Source: Anaeramoeba flamelloides (lineage: Eukaryota; Metamonada; Anaeramoebidae). From it: a stretch of 64,000 nt of DNA. The position numbers were made by a program, and so were the translations under genes. Within the stretch, counting starts at the first letter, position 1. The number at the start of each line of letters is the position of its first letter. This document shows positions 20,052 to 32,317 of this stretch, in pieces. Where the stretch lies: NCBI GenBank assembly GCA_027625915.1, contig JANTQA010000026.1, forward strand, positions 6,262,001 through 6,326,000, written 5' to 3'. Under the pieces are notes generated by a model that was given only the letters and a program-made list of their open reading frames with translations, had not been told where the DNA came from and ran no database searches.

Positions 20052-23000
20052 AAAACAAACAAGGAAAAGAGAATACTCAAAAAAAGTATTTTCGACAAAA
20101 GAAAGTTAAGAAACGTTATTTTGTTAAAAAATGATTTTTCATACTAGTGAGTTTGGCATTGGTATTATTTTGAAACAATTACTATCAGGGTTTTTTACTC
20201 ATTTTAAATTGTTTGGTAAGTAGTGTACATCAAATTCCTTTTCTTTATTTCATCATTAGCAACAATTTGACGAAAGGTGAAAAACCTAATGAAAATTAAA
20301 CTAAATACTTAATTCCAAAATATTTTCAATTCTAAACAAACTTTTTGAATAAAAAACCAATATGACTTTCTCTTTAGAAACACAAGTACCCTAAAAGTAA
20401 TGTTATTCTCTGAGTTGGTTATAATAAATCGAAAAAACTTTGAAATTTTCAAAAATGAAGCAAATTTGAAAGTTCAAAATTTCTTCGTTCTCTTCGAAAT
20501 ATTGTTCCAAGATGAATAAACAAACCTTGGTTTTTCAATGGTAACCATTTCCGTCAGTACCACTCTTCTGATTTTTAAAGTGTTTTTGATGGTCTTAAAT
20601 CTTCAAATCTATTGTCTATATGTAGACTATTTGTATTATTAGTAGGTAATTACAAAATCTTTCTCCGGTTTGGTTCTCATTCAGAGTGAAAATAATATTT
20701 GGTTTTTTGTGAGGAGAAATAAAGAATTACTTCTGAATTCATAACTGTTTATTGTATAATAGAATGATCAAAATTTTCATTCAACATTCTATAAAAAAAT
20801 AAAATATCAAATAATTAAAATAAATTTTCAAATTCCCCAATTCTATAAGTAGAATTAATAATTTTAGCTTTTTTTAGTCTTGAAATATTGAAATTTTACA
20901 GGATTTTAAAAAATTCTTTTAGGAAAGATGAATGGAAATTTTGTTCAATATATTTTTCAACATTTATTATTGTGTTTGTTATTTCGTTCTAAGAAAAAAA
21001 TAAAAAAGAAGAATGGGGGATTAATCTTTATGATATAATCACTTTTTAAATGATGTATGTTACAATTGAAGTAAATTTTATTTATGATCTATCTCTTTCA
21101 AATGACTCGAAAAATTCTATTATAATGATTATTGAAAAATAAATTATTAGAATTTTTACTAAGGACAACTATTAACAATTATTAATTTTTTTTTTTTTTA
21201 ATTATTTTATACAATATCAACTAAATTTGAAATCAAAATAATAGTATTTCATGAATTAAACATGAATATTTTGAATTTCCAAAAGTAATTATTTAAGAAA
21301 TTTTATAAATTTCAAGATATATTCAATAACCATCAACAAAAAATAATAATGGTGATTACTCTTGTCTCATTTAAATGAAATAAGTTTTATTCTACACATT
21401 CGATTAAATTCCAGAAAAATAATTTTTATAAATATTCTTCAAGTTAATATAAAAAATTTCAAAAAAATTTGTATTTTTAGAACGAATCTATATTTCAAGA
21501 CAGAATTTCAGAATGATATTTTTCAACTTTCTAGTATGAATATTGATGATTCAATCTTTAAATATAACTTGAAAAATAGATTTTTTTCTAAAATATTAAT
21601 AATTATTTTCAAATAAAACATTTTCCCAGTCAAAGATCCAACTTACTGGTGAATTAAAGGTGTTTAAAGGATTTAAATCAGTATTAGGTGAAAAAAATTT
21701 TCCTGTGAAAATTTCAAAAGAGAAATCTTTTTTTTCATTTTTCATATGACTATTTTTTTCATTTTTTCTTCAATTTTTTTTGAAACATAAATATTTGGGA
21801 ATTTTTTTATATATTAAAATCGATAGCCACTTTGTAAAAACTTTTTTTTCTAATGTTTACTGAAAAGTGGAAATGACTGTAGACCAATAATATTGATTTT
21901 TATGTGTATTTTCTTTTAATCTTCAATAGAAGATCAAAATGAACATAGATGTTTTTCCCAATAGTACCTAATAGTTTGAGTTTTTTATTTTTAGTAAGTA
22001 GATCTATTGATTTATTAGTTACGCTTTATACAGAATATCAACTATTCTTTGATGTTCGTTTTCTACTTCTTTCTTATATATTTTTAATAGGTTAATTATA
22101 AATAGTTATTGTTATTTGAAAAAAATCATTCTCCCCTTTAAATGAATCACAGTTTTTTTTTTTTTTTTGATAATCTTTGAATAGTCACAAATTCTTTTTT
22201 AATGAACAAAAATCAACTTTTTGATTAGCTATATCTCAATGGAACAATGTCACTTTATTTAATTTTAAATTATTTCTCGATAAATCGATTAAATGAATAG
22301 TGTGATGATTTTTCGTTATCAAATTTCTTTTTATTTATTTATTGAAAGAAATGGGTAATTAAAGAAAATTTATCACAATAAAAAAAAGAATGGAAGTAAT
22401 AAAATAATAAAAAAATCAAATAAAACTAAATAAGATCATTTACATATTTAAATAAAAAAAAATCTACTTTATTTATGTTTTCTTAGATTTTTTAAGAGTT
22501 GAGTAACAATTTGAATTTTATTCTTTACTTTGAATTAAAAATAACAAATTTAAATTCTATTGAATTGTTTGTTTATTCATAAAATAATTATTTTTTTAGA
22601 ATCAAATGAACAACTTCAAGAAACTTAGGTAACCATTCGTAAAATTCAAATGGTACACCAGCCTAATAAAAAAATTATCAAAAAAATATAAAAATGGTCT
22701 AGTTTTGTTTTTTTTATAATAATTATTAATTTACAGTCTTAAGGGGTTTTTGTGATTTAAATATAATCTAATGGAATATTTGGTTTTCCTATATCATTTT
22801 GAATAAAAAAACTTAAATCAGCCTCTAGTTAAGCTGGAACTTTGGTTACAGAATATATATTTTTTTAGTTAATAACCTAATATATTGTTATTTTTAATTT
22901 TTTATTATTCTTTTTTCTGAAATATGATTTTCTTTTCCCTTTTTTTCTTTTTTTTTTTGTTTTCAATTATTACCTTTTTGCTGTTTTTTTAAATTATATT

Positions 23001-23845
23001 CTTTTTATTATGGTATTTTACAAGTTTTTCAAATCTTTTTGTGCAATATTCATATATTTCTAACTGACTAATACAGATTCATAAAGTCCAAGTACTGATG
23101 TAACATAATGTTAGGATAGGTTGATTTTGTTCACTTATGTTGATTCAGTTAACAGCATTTTACTTCATTTAAGTCAACATCTAATCAGAACAAGTTCATT
23201 TTATTAAAGATCTACTTGTTAACAATTTATTGATGCTTATAATTTTTGGATATTAATTACCTACCCCCAAAAACTAAAAAAAATAATAAAAACAAAAAAA
23301 AGTAGGTAGGTGCTTTACAATACTCCCCTAAATGCTGTACTAATAAAAATTCGAGAAAAAAATAAAAAAAAAAATCAAATTTTCAAAATCAGCAGTAATT
23401 AATAATTGACTATTTCTCCATTGTTGGATTTAATTGAATTCTTTTGAATACCAGAAAAACTAGACACACCACAAAATAACCTTAAATACTTGAACACAAA
23501 TCACTAAATTTCATTTTTTCATAAAATATTTTCACTAAAATTTTCCTTTTTCTTGGTTACCTTAAGCTTTCTAATTGTAATAACTTTAAGACATAATTCT
23601 ATCTAATAACATTAAATTTTGTAATTTTAATGTAAAAAGTTTAATAAAAAAATTAAATGATCTTCAATCGGAAAAAATATCATAAAAAAAAAAACAATTA
23701 AAAAAAAAGAAAAACAAAAAAATTTTTAATTTATTATGGCATGTTTTTCGTAAAATACTAAAATTTTTAATTTTTGCATAATTAAAATTTTATATTAAAT
23801 GATAGCAATTATAAATATATAATGTCAAAAAAAAAAAAATATTCA
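20052..23845. other. Intergenic region with an old MITE copy and possible coding relic
   Basis: Contains the promoter side of the BET gene and the 3' side of the membrane-protein gene. An old copy of the TTAA-flanked MITE lies at about 21015-21610. On the minus strand between about 22577 and 23530 there are scattered protein-like stretches (for example AGVPFEFYEWLPKFLEVVHL ending at a stop near 22577) broken by many stops; these may be a decayed gene or chance. The rest is featureless AT-rich DNA. Confidence 0.5.
21015..21610 (+). mobile_element. Degenerate copy of the TTAA-flanked MITE family
   Basis: Collinear with 27376-27960: shared landmarks include GGGATTA at the left, CTATTATAAT, TTCCAAAAGTAA, CAACAAAAAATAAT, and a stretch reading GAATGATATTTTTCAACTTT then TGAATATTGATGATTCAA. 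It is the most diverged of three copies and its right end is not clear. Plain DNA-transposon fossil without coding capacity. Confidence 0.6.
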
Positions 23846-24937
23846 TTAGTCATAAATGATTGGATCTGATCCATTTGAATTAACTAGATGTTGATAGTTT
23901 TTTCTAGGAATTTGAAAAACAAATAGAATAATTAAAATAACGGGTACAATTTCAGCAATTATAAAAAACAATAAAACATAAAAGGTTGCTTGTACGTCGG
24001 TCATTCTTTTATATAAAGAAAGAGAATAAATCAAAATGGCAGGAATTCTTAATAAATAAATGATCGTGCATGAGACAATCACTTTAAATAATTTTTTAGT
24101 TGAATGTGCAATTCTAGAATTTGAATTTGGAGTCAATTTGATGATTTTGTAACCATAAAACAACAGCCCACATCCACATAATAAAAATAAACCGGCTTCA
24201 AAAAGTGTTACTGCATCAACATTTGTGTATGCTGCAAGCATAATAATTATAAAAAAAATTAAGGCATCAAAAATAATAAATCCCCATTTTAATCTTTTAA
24301 TAATTTTTTCTCTTGTCTCGTTGATGATCCCCTTCAATTGAAAAGACATTTCAACTCTTTTGAAATTATAAACAGTTAAAAAAAAAAAGTGTTTTATAAG
24401 AAAAAAAAAAATTAAATATATGTAAAGGTGGCAAAAAAAAAGAAAATTATAAAAAAGAAATGCTAAGAAAGGAAAAGTTGGAAAAAAAGAATATAGACAT
24501 GTTAAGAAAAGAGTTTATTCATTCTATTGGTGAGTTTGGGAAAAGATGGAAAATTTTTATGTGAAAATAATATAAAAAATTGATCAACATCCTAAGATAT
24601 TCAGTAATGTTACTTTCTTTAATAAATTAAAGGTATAAAAATGTGTGAAATTATTTAATATAATTATTTATTATTTAGATCTGGTCTCTAAGTTTTCTCC
24701 AGTTTTTGTTTAAAGATACTGATAAATTCAAAAATATGTAATACAATTTTTAATTCAATTTCCATTTTTGGAGATTTTTAAATCCTGCTGGAATAAGATA
24801 AAGTAAGAATTTTTTGAACTTCAATGTAAAGAAACGTTGAAAAATTAGTTGATCTTTGAATTAATCTTTGAAATGAATTTATCAGTATTAAAATTAAAAT
24901 TTTGAATCATGTTAAAATGCCTATGTGTGTGGAGGGG

Positions 24938-24975
<38 letters not shown>

Positions 24976-27900
24976 CATATGGAGATAATGCATTTTTTTC
25001 AAATGGAGAAAATATCAAAATGTATAATTAAACTTGATTGTTTATTATTTTTAGACCAATATAAACTAGGTGATGGGTTTGGGTTAATACTTGTTATAAA
25101 AATGATTGAAAATAAATTTTTTTTAATATTCCTTAAAAAATTCATTAATGTTTTATTTTTGAGTTCAGTTTAACAGTATTTTTAATTCGTTTTTTTTTTT
25201 TAATTATAATATAAATGAAGTTTGTACATTTTATCATTTTTGAAAATTTTAATTGTGGAAACCTTACTGAAAAAAGATTTTTTGAATACCACGAGGTATC
25301 GAAATTTTGAAACTAAAAATATCCACTGCTTACTCTATTTGTAAGTAGAATAATTGTAAATCAGAGTTGAGTCTTTAATTTTTTGAACATTTTTTTTTCT
25401 TAAATTTTTTGTTTTATTAAATTAGGTTTTGGATTTAGAAATGTGTTATATGGGATATTGAAATTAATCCTAGAATAAACCAATAAAATAACCCGGGGAG
25501 GTTTTTATTTTAAAACAAATCTTTTCTTTATTATAACAAAACACAAAAAAGATCACTTTTTTCTCAGAAACTTGTTTAAACCCAGATTGAAAAAAAAATC
25601 TACAACATTCTATTTTAGAAGATTTCTTTTTTATTTTTTATCTTCTTAAATTGTAATTTTTTATACAAGAGATAAATGCGAATTTCTCTCCCAATTAATA
25701 TTTAATATTTTTTTGAATATAAAACTTTTTTATAAATGTGTTTTCAAAATATTTTTTTTTTTCAAATATTATGATTAAAATATGTATAAACAAAGAAAAC
25801 TATAACAAAGATTAAGGAAAAAACATTGGATTCTCGGAATCAAAAAAAAATAAATACAAAGACTCAATCAAATAAAAAGAAAATAAGGTTAATAATATTG
25901 AAAGCCATATTCATCAATATTTTTTTTAAAAAAATAAAAATTAATTTGATTGTGATGTTCTCGTAAAAATTATTCTTCAATTTTTTTTTTGTACAGCAGA
26001 TAAAATACAACAGAAATCTTAAATCAATGTTTATATTTTTAGTGTTGAAATATTATTCTCAAGAGGTGAAGTGGTTTTGTTGTTTTTTTTTTTTTTTTTC
26101 CCTTTTTGAAATAAATAATTATTTACTTTACCAAATATACAACAATGTAATTGCTAAAATATTATAAAATAATCCTTTTAAAAACAATTATTTAATTTTT
26201 CATTATCATTTCTACTTTGTTTAAAAATTAATGCAAAAAAATGAGGGCATTGTCACCGTAAAGGATTCCAAAATCATTTTAATAGTAATTCAAACAATAA
26301 TTTTAACTCAAGATTGACATTTTTAATTTGAATATTCCCCAAGATATCCATTTTATTCTTTAATCGTTCATTCTTATTGATAGTTTCCAAAAAAAAAAAA
26401 AAAAAAAAATGAATTGTCAATAAACACAACGGTAAATATGCAAGATCTTCAAAAATTGATTTAAAATGAAAAACATTTGCTTTAATTTTGATGTTCTTCC
26501 TTATTGAACTTTGAGATTTGAACATTTTTTTTTATTTGGAAACAACAATAAAGATTTTACAAGCTATATTTTGGCAAGAAATAAATTTCGAATAATTAAT
26601 TCAAGAATATACAGCTTTTCCAATGATAACACGAAATTTTATATGAAATAAAAAAAAAACACTTTTTTGTTGGTGATTTGAAAAAAATTAAAATAAGCAT
26701 AAGAAAAAAGGTGGTTCTGATAAAAGAAATTCATTGCTTTTTTTTGAAGATTAAATGCAAAATTATTTAACTTTATCCTCTTTTTGTATTCGGTTTTAGT
26801 AATAAAGTTAAATTTTCAACTTTTGAAATAATTAGAATGAATCTATATTAAGACTAATAAAATCACATAAATCACAAAAACCTTAAAATGAAAAGTAATT
26901 TAAGTTAAAAGAAAAAGTAAATTAACTTCAAATAACAATTTGTTATTTTATTATCTATCAAATCAATAATAAACAAATAACTGTTTTACGGTATTAAAAT
27001 CAGATTTGTACTTAAGTTGACTTGTTGTAATTTTAGAAATCTTTATCTAATGTTTAAAATTAAAAAGCATATTTCAATATTTTTCCACAAAGGTTATTTC
27101 AAATTTTTTTGAAACCTTAAAAAATATTTTTGAATTAAAAAAACTCTCTTTATAATTGAAATTTCATAATAAATGGCCCAATTTTTTTTTTTTACTTTTT
27201 ATTATTTTATTTTTAGATGAAAAACAAATATACCTAGTGTACAGAACTGAATATTAAAATAGTAATTTTTTTATTTATGATAGATAACCTCAATTTATAA
27301 AAATATTTATTTTCAAAATTTGATTTTTAATGGGCCTAATGATTTTGAAATGGGGTTTATTTTTGTTTATCTTAAGTGATTAGCGTCACCATAAATTTTT
27401 CTATAATCAAATGTGTATTGTAATCGGGTGTAAATGGCATTAGTGTGCCGCGACTAAAAGAGCTCTAAAAAATCTATTATAAAAATGATTGCACAATAAA
27501 TTATCACATTTTTTAGGAATGATCACTATTAAAAATTTTCATTTTGGAATTTTTTTTTTAATTCCTTTTCCAAATGCAAAAATAGAACTCAAAATAATAT
27601 TATTACAGTATTTAATAATTCATATTTAGAACTTCCAAAAGTAACTATTTTTTTACTTTTTAAATTAACCCAATAATCATCAACATAAAAGCCCAAAGAC
27701 TGATTAATTTTGTTTCCTTTTTATAAAGTTAATTGTAACATCAATATATTTCCAAGATTTCAGAAATAATTGGTCAAAAAAATCCATTGGTTAATTATTT
27801 AATTTTTTAAAAAAAAATGGAATTATTTAGCTATTAATCTACATTTCAACCCACAAATTTAGGAATGATATTTTGCAACTTTGGGGTCTGAATATTGATA

Positions 27901-30900
27901 ATTCAACCTTTAAATTTGTGGCGAAATGCAGATTTTTTTCTGAAATTGTTGAGTTTTTTACTAATACAAAAGATCATTTTTAATTGATGGAATTAACAAA
28001 TAATACTACTTAACTAATCGGTTTTTTAGAGACAACTGAATCATGGAGCACTAATGTGATTCACACCCAATAACAACGTACTTTGATCTTAGGCTTCTCT
28101 TTGGTAGACTCTAATCCCTTAAAGAGTGGAAATTAATTTCCTCTTACAGTTGTTAGCTTTTCTTGGGTTTTCTATTTTATCTGTGAAGTGTTTTAGGTTT
28201 TCTATTTTATTTCGGAAATCTATTGTTTTTCGTTAGGTTTTTTTTGCTTTAGAAATAAACCGAAAATTTTAATAAATTTTCTGTTTATTTCTAAAGTAAA
28301 AAAAACCTAGAACACTTCACAAATAGATAGAAAACTTCAAAAAAACTTAGAACACTTCACAAATAAAATAGAAAACTCAAAAAAATCTAACGAAAAAAAC
28401 CTAGAACACTTCACAAATAAATAGAAAACTCAAAAAAACTTAACGAAAATCTATTGAATTTTAGAATAAAGAGAAAACCCAAGAAAGCCGCTGTTAGGTT
28501 TTGTTTTTTATTTTAGAAATTAAAAAAAAATTTCAAAAATTAAAAAAAAACCGCCGTTAGCTTTTCCAGAATTTAAAAGAATAGAGAAAAATCTTAAATT
28601 TTACTCAATTCTTTTACATTCTGGAAAACCGCCGTTAGCTTTTCTTGAGTTTTCTGTTTATTTGTGAAGTGTTCTAGGTTTTTTTTACTTTAGAAATAAA
28701 CAGAAAATTTATTAAAATTTTCTGTTTATTTCTAAAGTAAAAAAAACCTAACGAAAATCAATAGATTTTCGAAATAAAACAGAAAACCTCAAGAAAACCT
28801 AGGCACTTGACGGAACTCTGCGGTGCTCTACGGTACTTGGCGGTACTTGACGACACTTCCCTAATTTCGAAATTTTTGTTGAGAAATTTTCGATAAAGAA
28901 TCATAATTTTATTACTTATTGTTCAACAATGACAAGACAAATAATGGACTCTTTATTTTGAATAGTATCTTTGATATTATTCTCTTATGTTTTTTATTAT
29001 TTTTGTAAATGATTTTTAATCCAAAATTTTTAGATTCTTTTTCTAGAATGGAGCAGCCCCAAAAAAAAAGTGTTGGTGTATATCTTCAATAATTTCTGAA
29101 ATCGAGTGATTTTTACATAAATTGCAAAATTTTGTTTTTCGTTTTTTTTTTATCATATACATAAGAATATTTATTTGTTAAATTTGTGAAATTTCTAAAT
29201 TTTAAAATGGGAGTTGTGCCTACTTATTTTCAGTATTTCTTCTCGTTAGATTCTTTTTTGAATTTCAGAAATAACAAGACAATTTTTGAAATTTTCTGAT
29301 TATTTGATAAATTAAAAAAAAAAAAAAAAAAAAAAACTCCGTTAAGTTTTCCAGAATTCAAAGAGGTTGAGTAAAATCAAAGACTTTGCTCTGTTCTTTT
29401 AATTTCTGAAAAATCTCGGTAGGGTTTCTTTTAATTTCTAAAATTGAAGAAAAAACTGGGTACTCTACAACACAAGTGTTTATTTATATTATTATCAATG
29501 TTAAAATCAAAGAGTATTCTTTACAATTTTTATCTCAAAGGTTCAATATGGAAGCTTAATCAATTGTCACAAAATAACATTTCTAATTGATTTTGTGGTG
29601 CTTTTTCGGTTTTTTATTCAACTGATAATAATCAAAATATTTTTGGAGCTTGAAAGAAAAATTATACTTTATCGTTGGAAAATAACAGATTGCCTTATAA
29701 TTTTAAAATATTTTTGTCCTTTCCATCCTGAACTATTTGTTATTAAGTTTTTTCTCAAATTAGTTCGATTTTTATTTAATAATTTTATGTTTTCTATTTC
29801 ACCATTTAGTATTTTCATCTTTTTTTTTTTGAAAATTTTAATTTGTTAGAGATGTTTTCAAAACCAAAAGGATACTTATTTTTTTTTAAGTTGATTTCCT
29901 TTTTTGTAGATTGAAATTTTGGCTTGATCAAGTTTTGTTTCAGTTTTATAAATTATTTTTGGAGAATGTGGATTGAATTTTAAAAATTTCGTGGCTTTTT
30001 ATTTATCCCAAATATCAATTGTGTTGGAAAATTTGCATTTTTAAAAGTTTAAAAAATCAATTATTCTTATTTCCGTCATCTTCATTCACTAATATCTATT
30101 ATGATTATGATTATTTTATGAAAATTGCTCATTTCTATTCTCATTTAAATTATCCATCTATAGAAATACTCGAACTCAAATCAAAACACCATCTTTATTG
30201 GTTAAATTAAAAGAACAATATTATCGAATAATTAACTAATGTATATTGATTTGAACATTTGTAATTTTGCTCCAGTTATCTGTTTTTTTTTTTGTTTTTA
30301 AAAATCATTTTGATTTTTTTAAAATTGTATATTACTTTTTTGAAGTTTTTTTGTAAATGTTTCTCTTTTTCCAGTCAAAAAAAATCCTCCTTTAGTACCA
30401 TCAGAAATAATTTTTCTTTTGTTGAGTAAATTTTAAGGGGTTTGTTAAGGAATTTTTCAATTTTTTTGGGTAAGACGAGCAATAAATCGAATTTTTTTGG
30501 TATATAGTAGGGAAAAAAATACCGGACATGAAAATAATCCCTGACAAGATTTTTAATTATAAATATTAGTAAAATTGTTATGTAATTTCATTTATTTTCA
30601 ATCAAATTCCTTTTTATAAATAACCAAATTTTTTTATGAGATTAGTAATAAACCTACCTAAAGTTCATCAAAGTAAGGTGTCTCTAGAATACTCGAGTAA
30701 TTGTTTGATAGCCAAAGTAGATCAACTATTTTTGAAATATAATCGAGTTTTATAGAGGTTTACTAGAGTTTGGAAAATGATAATTTTTATTCATTGTTTT
30801 TTGATTGGTTGAATGCTATTTTGAACAAGTGTGATTTAATTAATCATCATTCTAATAAGTTAGTGAGTAATAATTTTAAAAAGTTTGATTTTTAAAAAAA

Positions 30901-31973
30901 GGAATTTGATTCTAAATAAATGAAATTACATAACAATTTTACTAATATTCACAATTAAAAATCTTTTTGGGTATTGTTTTCATGTTCCTGTATTTTTTTC
31001 ACTACTTTACTTTAAAAAAAATTTTGAAACAAAACTCTTTTTGGTAGAATTTTTGTTTTAATTGTTGGATTTCTTATTCTTATTTAAATATTTTCAAATC
31101 GCCTTTCGAAAAATGTTTTTTGTTTAAAAGACAAGTTCATGGAAAGACTGTAATTTTCCAGAATACGATTTGTTTTTATAAAATTGAACAAAATTTTCAT
31201 TCAGCTTTTTAAAAAAAGATTTTAAAAAGTTAGTAAAAATCGCATCAAATTTTTTAATACTTTAAAAAGAATCTTAAATTATTAATTTCCGTCTTTGAGA
31301 ATTTGGGTACTTTGTTGATTTCTTTTAAATCATGGGATGGTGGTTTTTTTGGAAAGTGGAATGAAAAGATTGATCTTTTTATGATGCAATTAGCAGCATA
31401 TAATTTTTCTCATTTTGATAAAAAAAGTGGGAAGATTATTTGAAAAGTACAAGAAAAATTCAAAGAAAAAAAGAAAAAGAAAAAGAAAGAATGTGTAACT
31501 TACAAAGCAAAGATCAATAAGAGAAACGCAGATATAAAAAAAATTGTAATAAAGCCTCTGATTATTAAAGACGATGCACTTTTAAACATTTCTGGATCAA
31601 AACCAATTTGAAGAAATATAAGAAATCTAAATAAAGATCCAAATATTACAATTGAAAAAAATATCTTTAAGGAAGGAAAAAATATGATTAGGAAGGAAAA
31701 GAAATAAAAAAGGGAAATTTGGAAAGACTTAGTATCTTTAATTTTTTGAATTGTTTCTTGTTAAATTGAAAATTTAAAGATCAATGTTTGGAATTTGTTT
31801 TTTTTTTTTTTTTTTTGTTTTTGTTATTATTGTGTGGAGGAATTTACTTTTTGATAATTGAGAGAACTAACTCGTGACAACAATAAGTATAATCTATAAA
31901 TAGCAAGAATTAGTAATAAGAAATAGCAAGCTGACAAGCAAGAGTAAAGAATGTGAACTGTTCTATCTGACAT
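23846..31973 (-). CDS. THH1/TOM1/TOM3-like seven-membrane-span protein, three exons
   Basis: Joined exons 31973-31848, 31664-31504 and 24356-23846 give 265 residues. Donors are GTAAAT and GTAAGT; acceptors follow T-rich tracts (TTAAAG and CAAAAG); phases agree at both joints (0, then 2). Exon 1 codes MSDRTVHILYSCLSACYFLL; exon 2 continues through IFFSIVIFGSLFRFLIF; exon 3 joins as FALVEMSFQLKG. Seven hydrophobic spans lie near residues 7-30, 43-60, 76-96, 120-140, 145-168, 185-211 and 219-246, and the end (FIIAEIVPVILIILFVFQIP) resembles the last helix of the plant THH1/TOM1/TOM3 domain, membrane proteins of the vacuole/endosome. Length fits the family (about 280-300). The 7147-bp second intron is odd beside introns of 126-443 bp elsewhere in the window. 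An alternative is a short 167-residue gene starting at the ATG at 24349, but that would lack three spans. Confidence 0.75.
24941..24972. repeat. (AT)16 microsatellite
   Basis: Sixteen uninterrupted AT units follow a short G-rich run (GGAGGGGGGC). It lies within the long intron of the THH1-like gene. Confidence 0.95.
27376..28118. mobile_element. TTAA-flanked MITE, copy A (743 bp)
   Basis: Left tip GTGATTAGCGTCACC follows TTAA at 27372-27375; right tip ACTCTAATCCC precedes TTAA at 28119-28122. The tips are inverted repeats of each other and match copy B. TTAA target duplication is the signature of piggyBac-type elements; no transposase frame remains, so it is non-autonomous. A short internal stem (ACCCACAAATTTAGG with CCTTTAAATTTGTGG near 27850-27920) is conserved in copy B. 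Confidence 0.85.
28140..28800. repeat. Self-complementary AT satellite (fold-back family)
   Basis: Alternating forward and reverse copies of a unit reading GTTAGGTTTTTTTGAGTTTT followed by CTATTTTATTTGTGAAGTG, with the palindrome GAAAATCTATTGATTTTC-like spacers. Segments can pair over 30-60 bp in many combinations. Relatives lie at 29260-29470, 35140-35700, 40130-40440, 40840-40950 and 48200-48620. Confidence 0.8.
28801..28860. repeat. GC-rich decamer array, about six units
   Basis: Six 10-bp units with consensus GTACTTGACG follow one another without gaps, in a window with G+C near 20%. Degenerate relatives in the opposite orientation lie beside other copies of the fold-back satellite, at 40121-40150 (GTCAAGTGCTGTGGAGTTAC) and 48189-48215, so the array looks like the terminus of that repeat family. 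Confidence 0.85.
29260..29470. repeat. Partial copy of the fold-back satellite
   Basis: Contains the family words CCGTTAAGTTTTCCAGAATT, GGTTGAGTAAAATCAAAGA and TCTGTTCTTTTAATTTCTG in the same order as in 28490-28640, and ends near a decamer-like word (GGGTACTCTACAACAC). Includes an A-run of about 22. Confidence 0.6.
30506..31006. mobile_element. Non-autonomous element with about 115-bp terminal inverted repeats
   Basis: The left tip AGTAGGGAAAAAAATACCGG is mirrored by CCTGTATTTTTTTCACTACT at the right. The arms (about 30506-30620 and 30893-31006) pair through TATTAGTAAAATTGTTATGT and AAGGAATTTGATT to a 270-bp unique centre without coding capacity. Flanking TA at the left suggests a TA target, but this is uncertain. 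Confidence 0.8.
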
Positions 31974-32317
31974 TAACAAAAAGAGATCTTGGAAAAAAAT
32001 CACAAAAATGAAATATCAATGTGAATTTGAACTGTTTTTAAATTTTTTTAAGATGAGTGAATTAAGAAAATCATGAAAAAATTAGAGAAGAAACTTAAAA
32101 ACTAGTTGAATATTTGACTTCAATTACAATTAATCTTTTAAGGGAGTAGTCATTTTTGAAAATAAAATGAAATTTTTCAAAAGATCTTGAAAAATTTTTT
32201 TTTTGTAATTTGTGTTTCAACTTATGAAATGAATGAGTTACCCTCATTTAAACAATTTATTAATTTGAGTCTCTTTTTTTGAAATCAAGAATTTGTATGT
32301 TTCCAATATAAAACAAA

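Larger units (their letters stand above)
24357..31503 (-). other. 7.1-kb intron filled with transposon relics
   Basis: Intron 2 of the THH1-like gene. It contains an (AT)16 tract at 24941-24972, a TTAA-flanked MITE (27376-28118), the self-complementary satellite with its decamer array (28140-28860, and a related piece at 29260-29470) and a long-TIR MITE (30506-31006). The open frames inside it (for example 26274-26525) are short, poly-Phe/Asn-rich, and have no recognisable family. No nested gene is supported. Confidence 0.7.

Noticed and set aside
23846-24349. Independent 167-residue gene starting at the ATG at 24349
   Set aside because: The ATG lies seven bases inside the exon after an acceptor-like CAAAAG, and two further exons at 31.5-32.0 kb supply the missing first three membrane spans in the right phase.
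26274-26525. 83-codon minus-strand frame within the long intron
   Set aside because: Contains a poly-Phe run from an A-tract and no recognisable domain; not supported as a nested gene.
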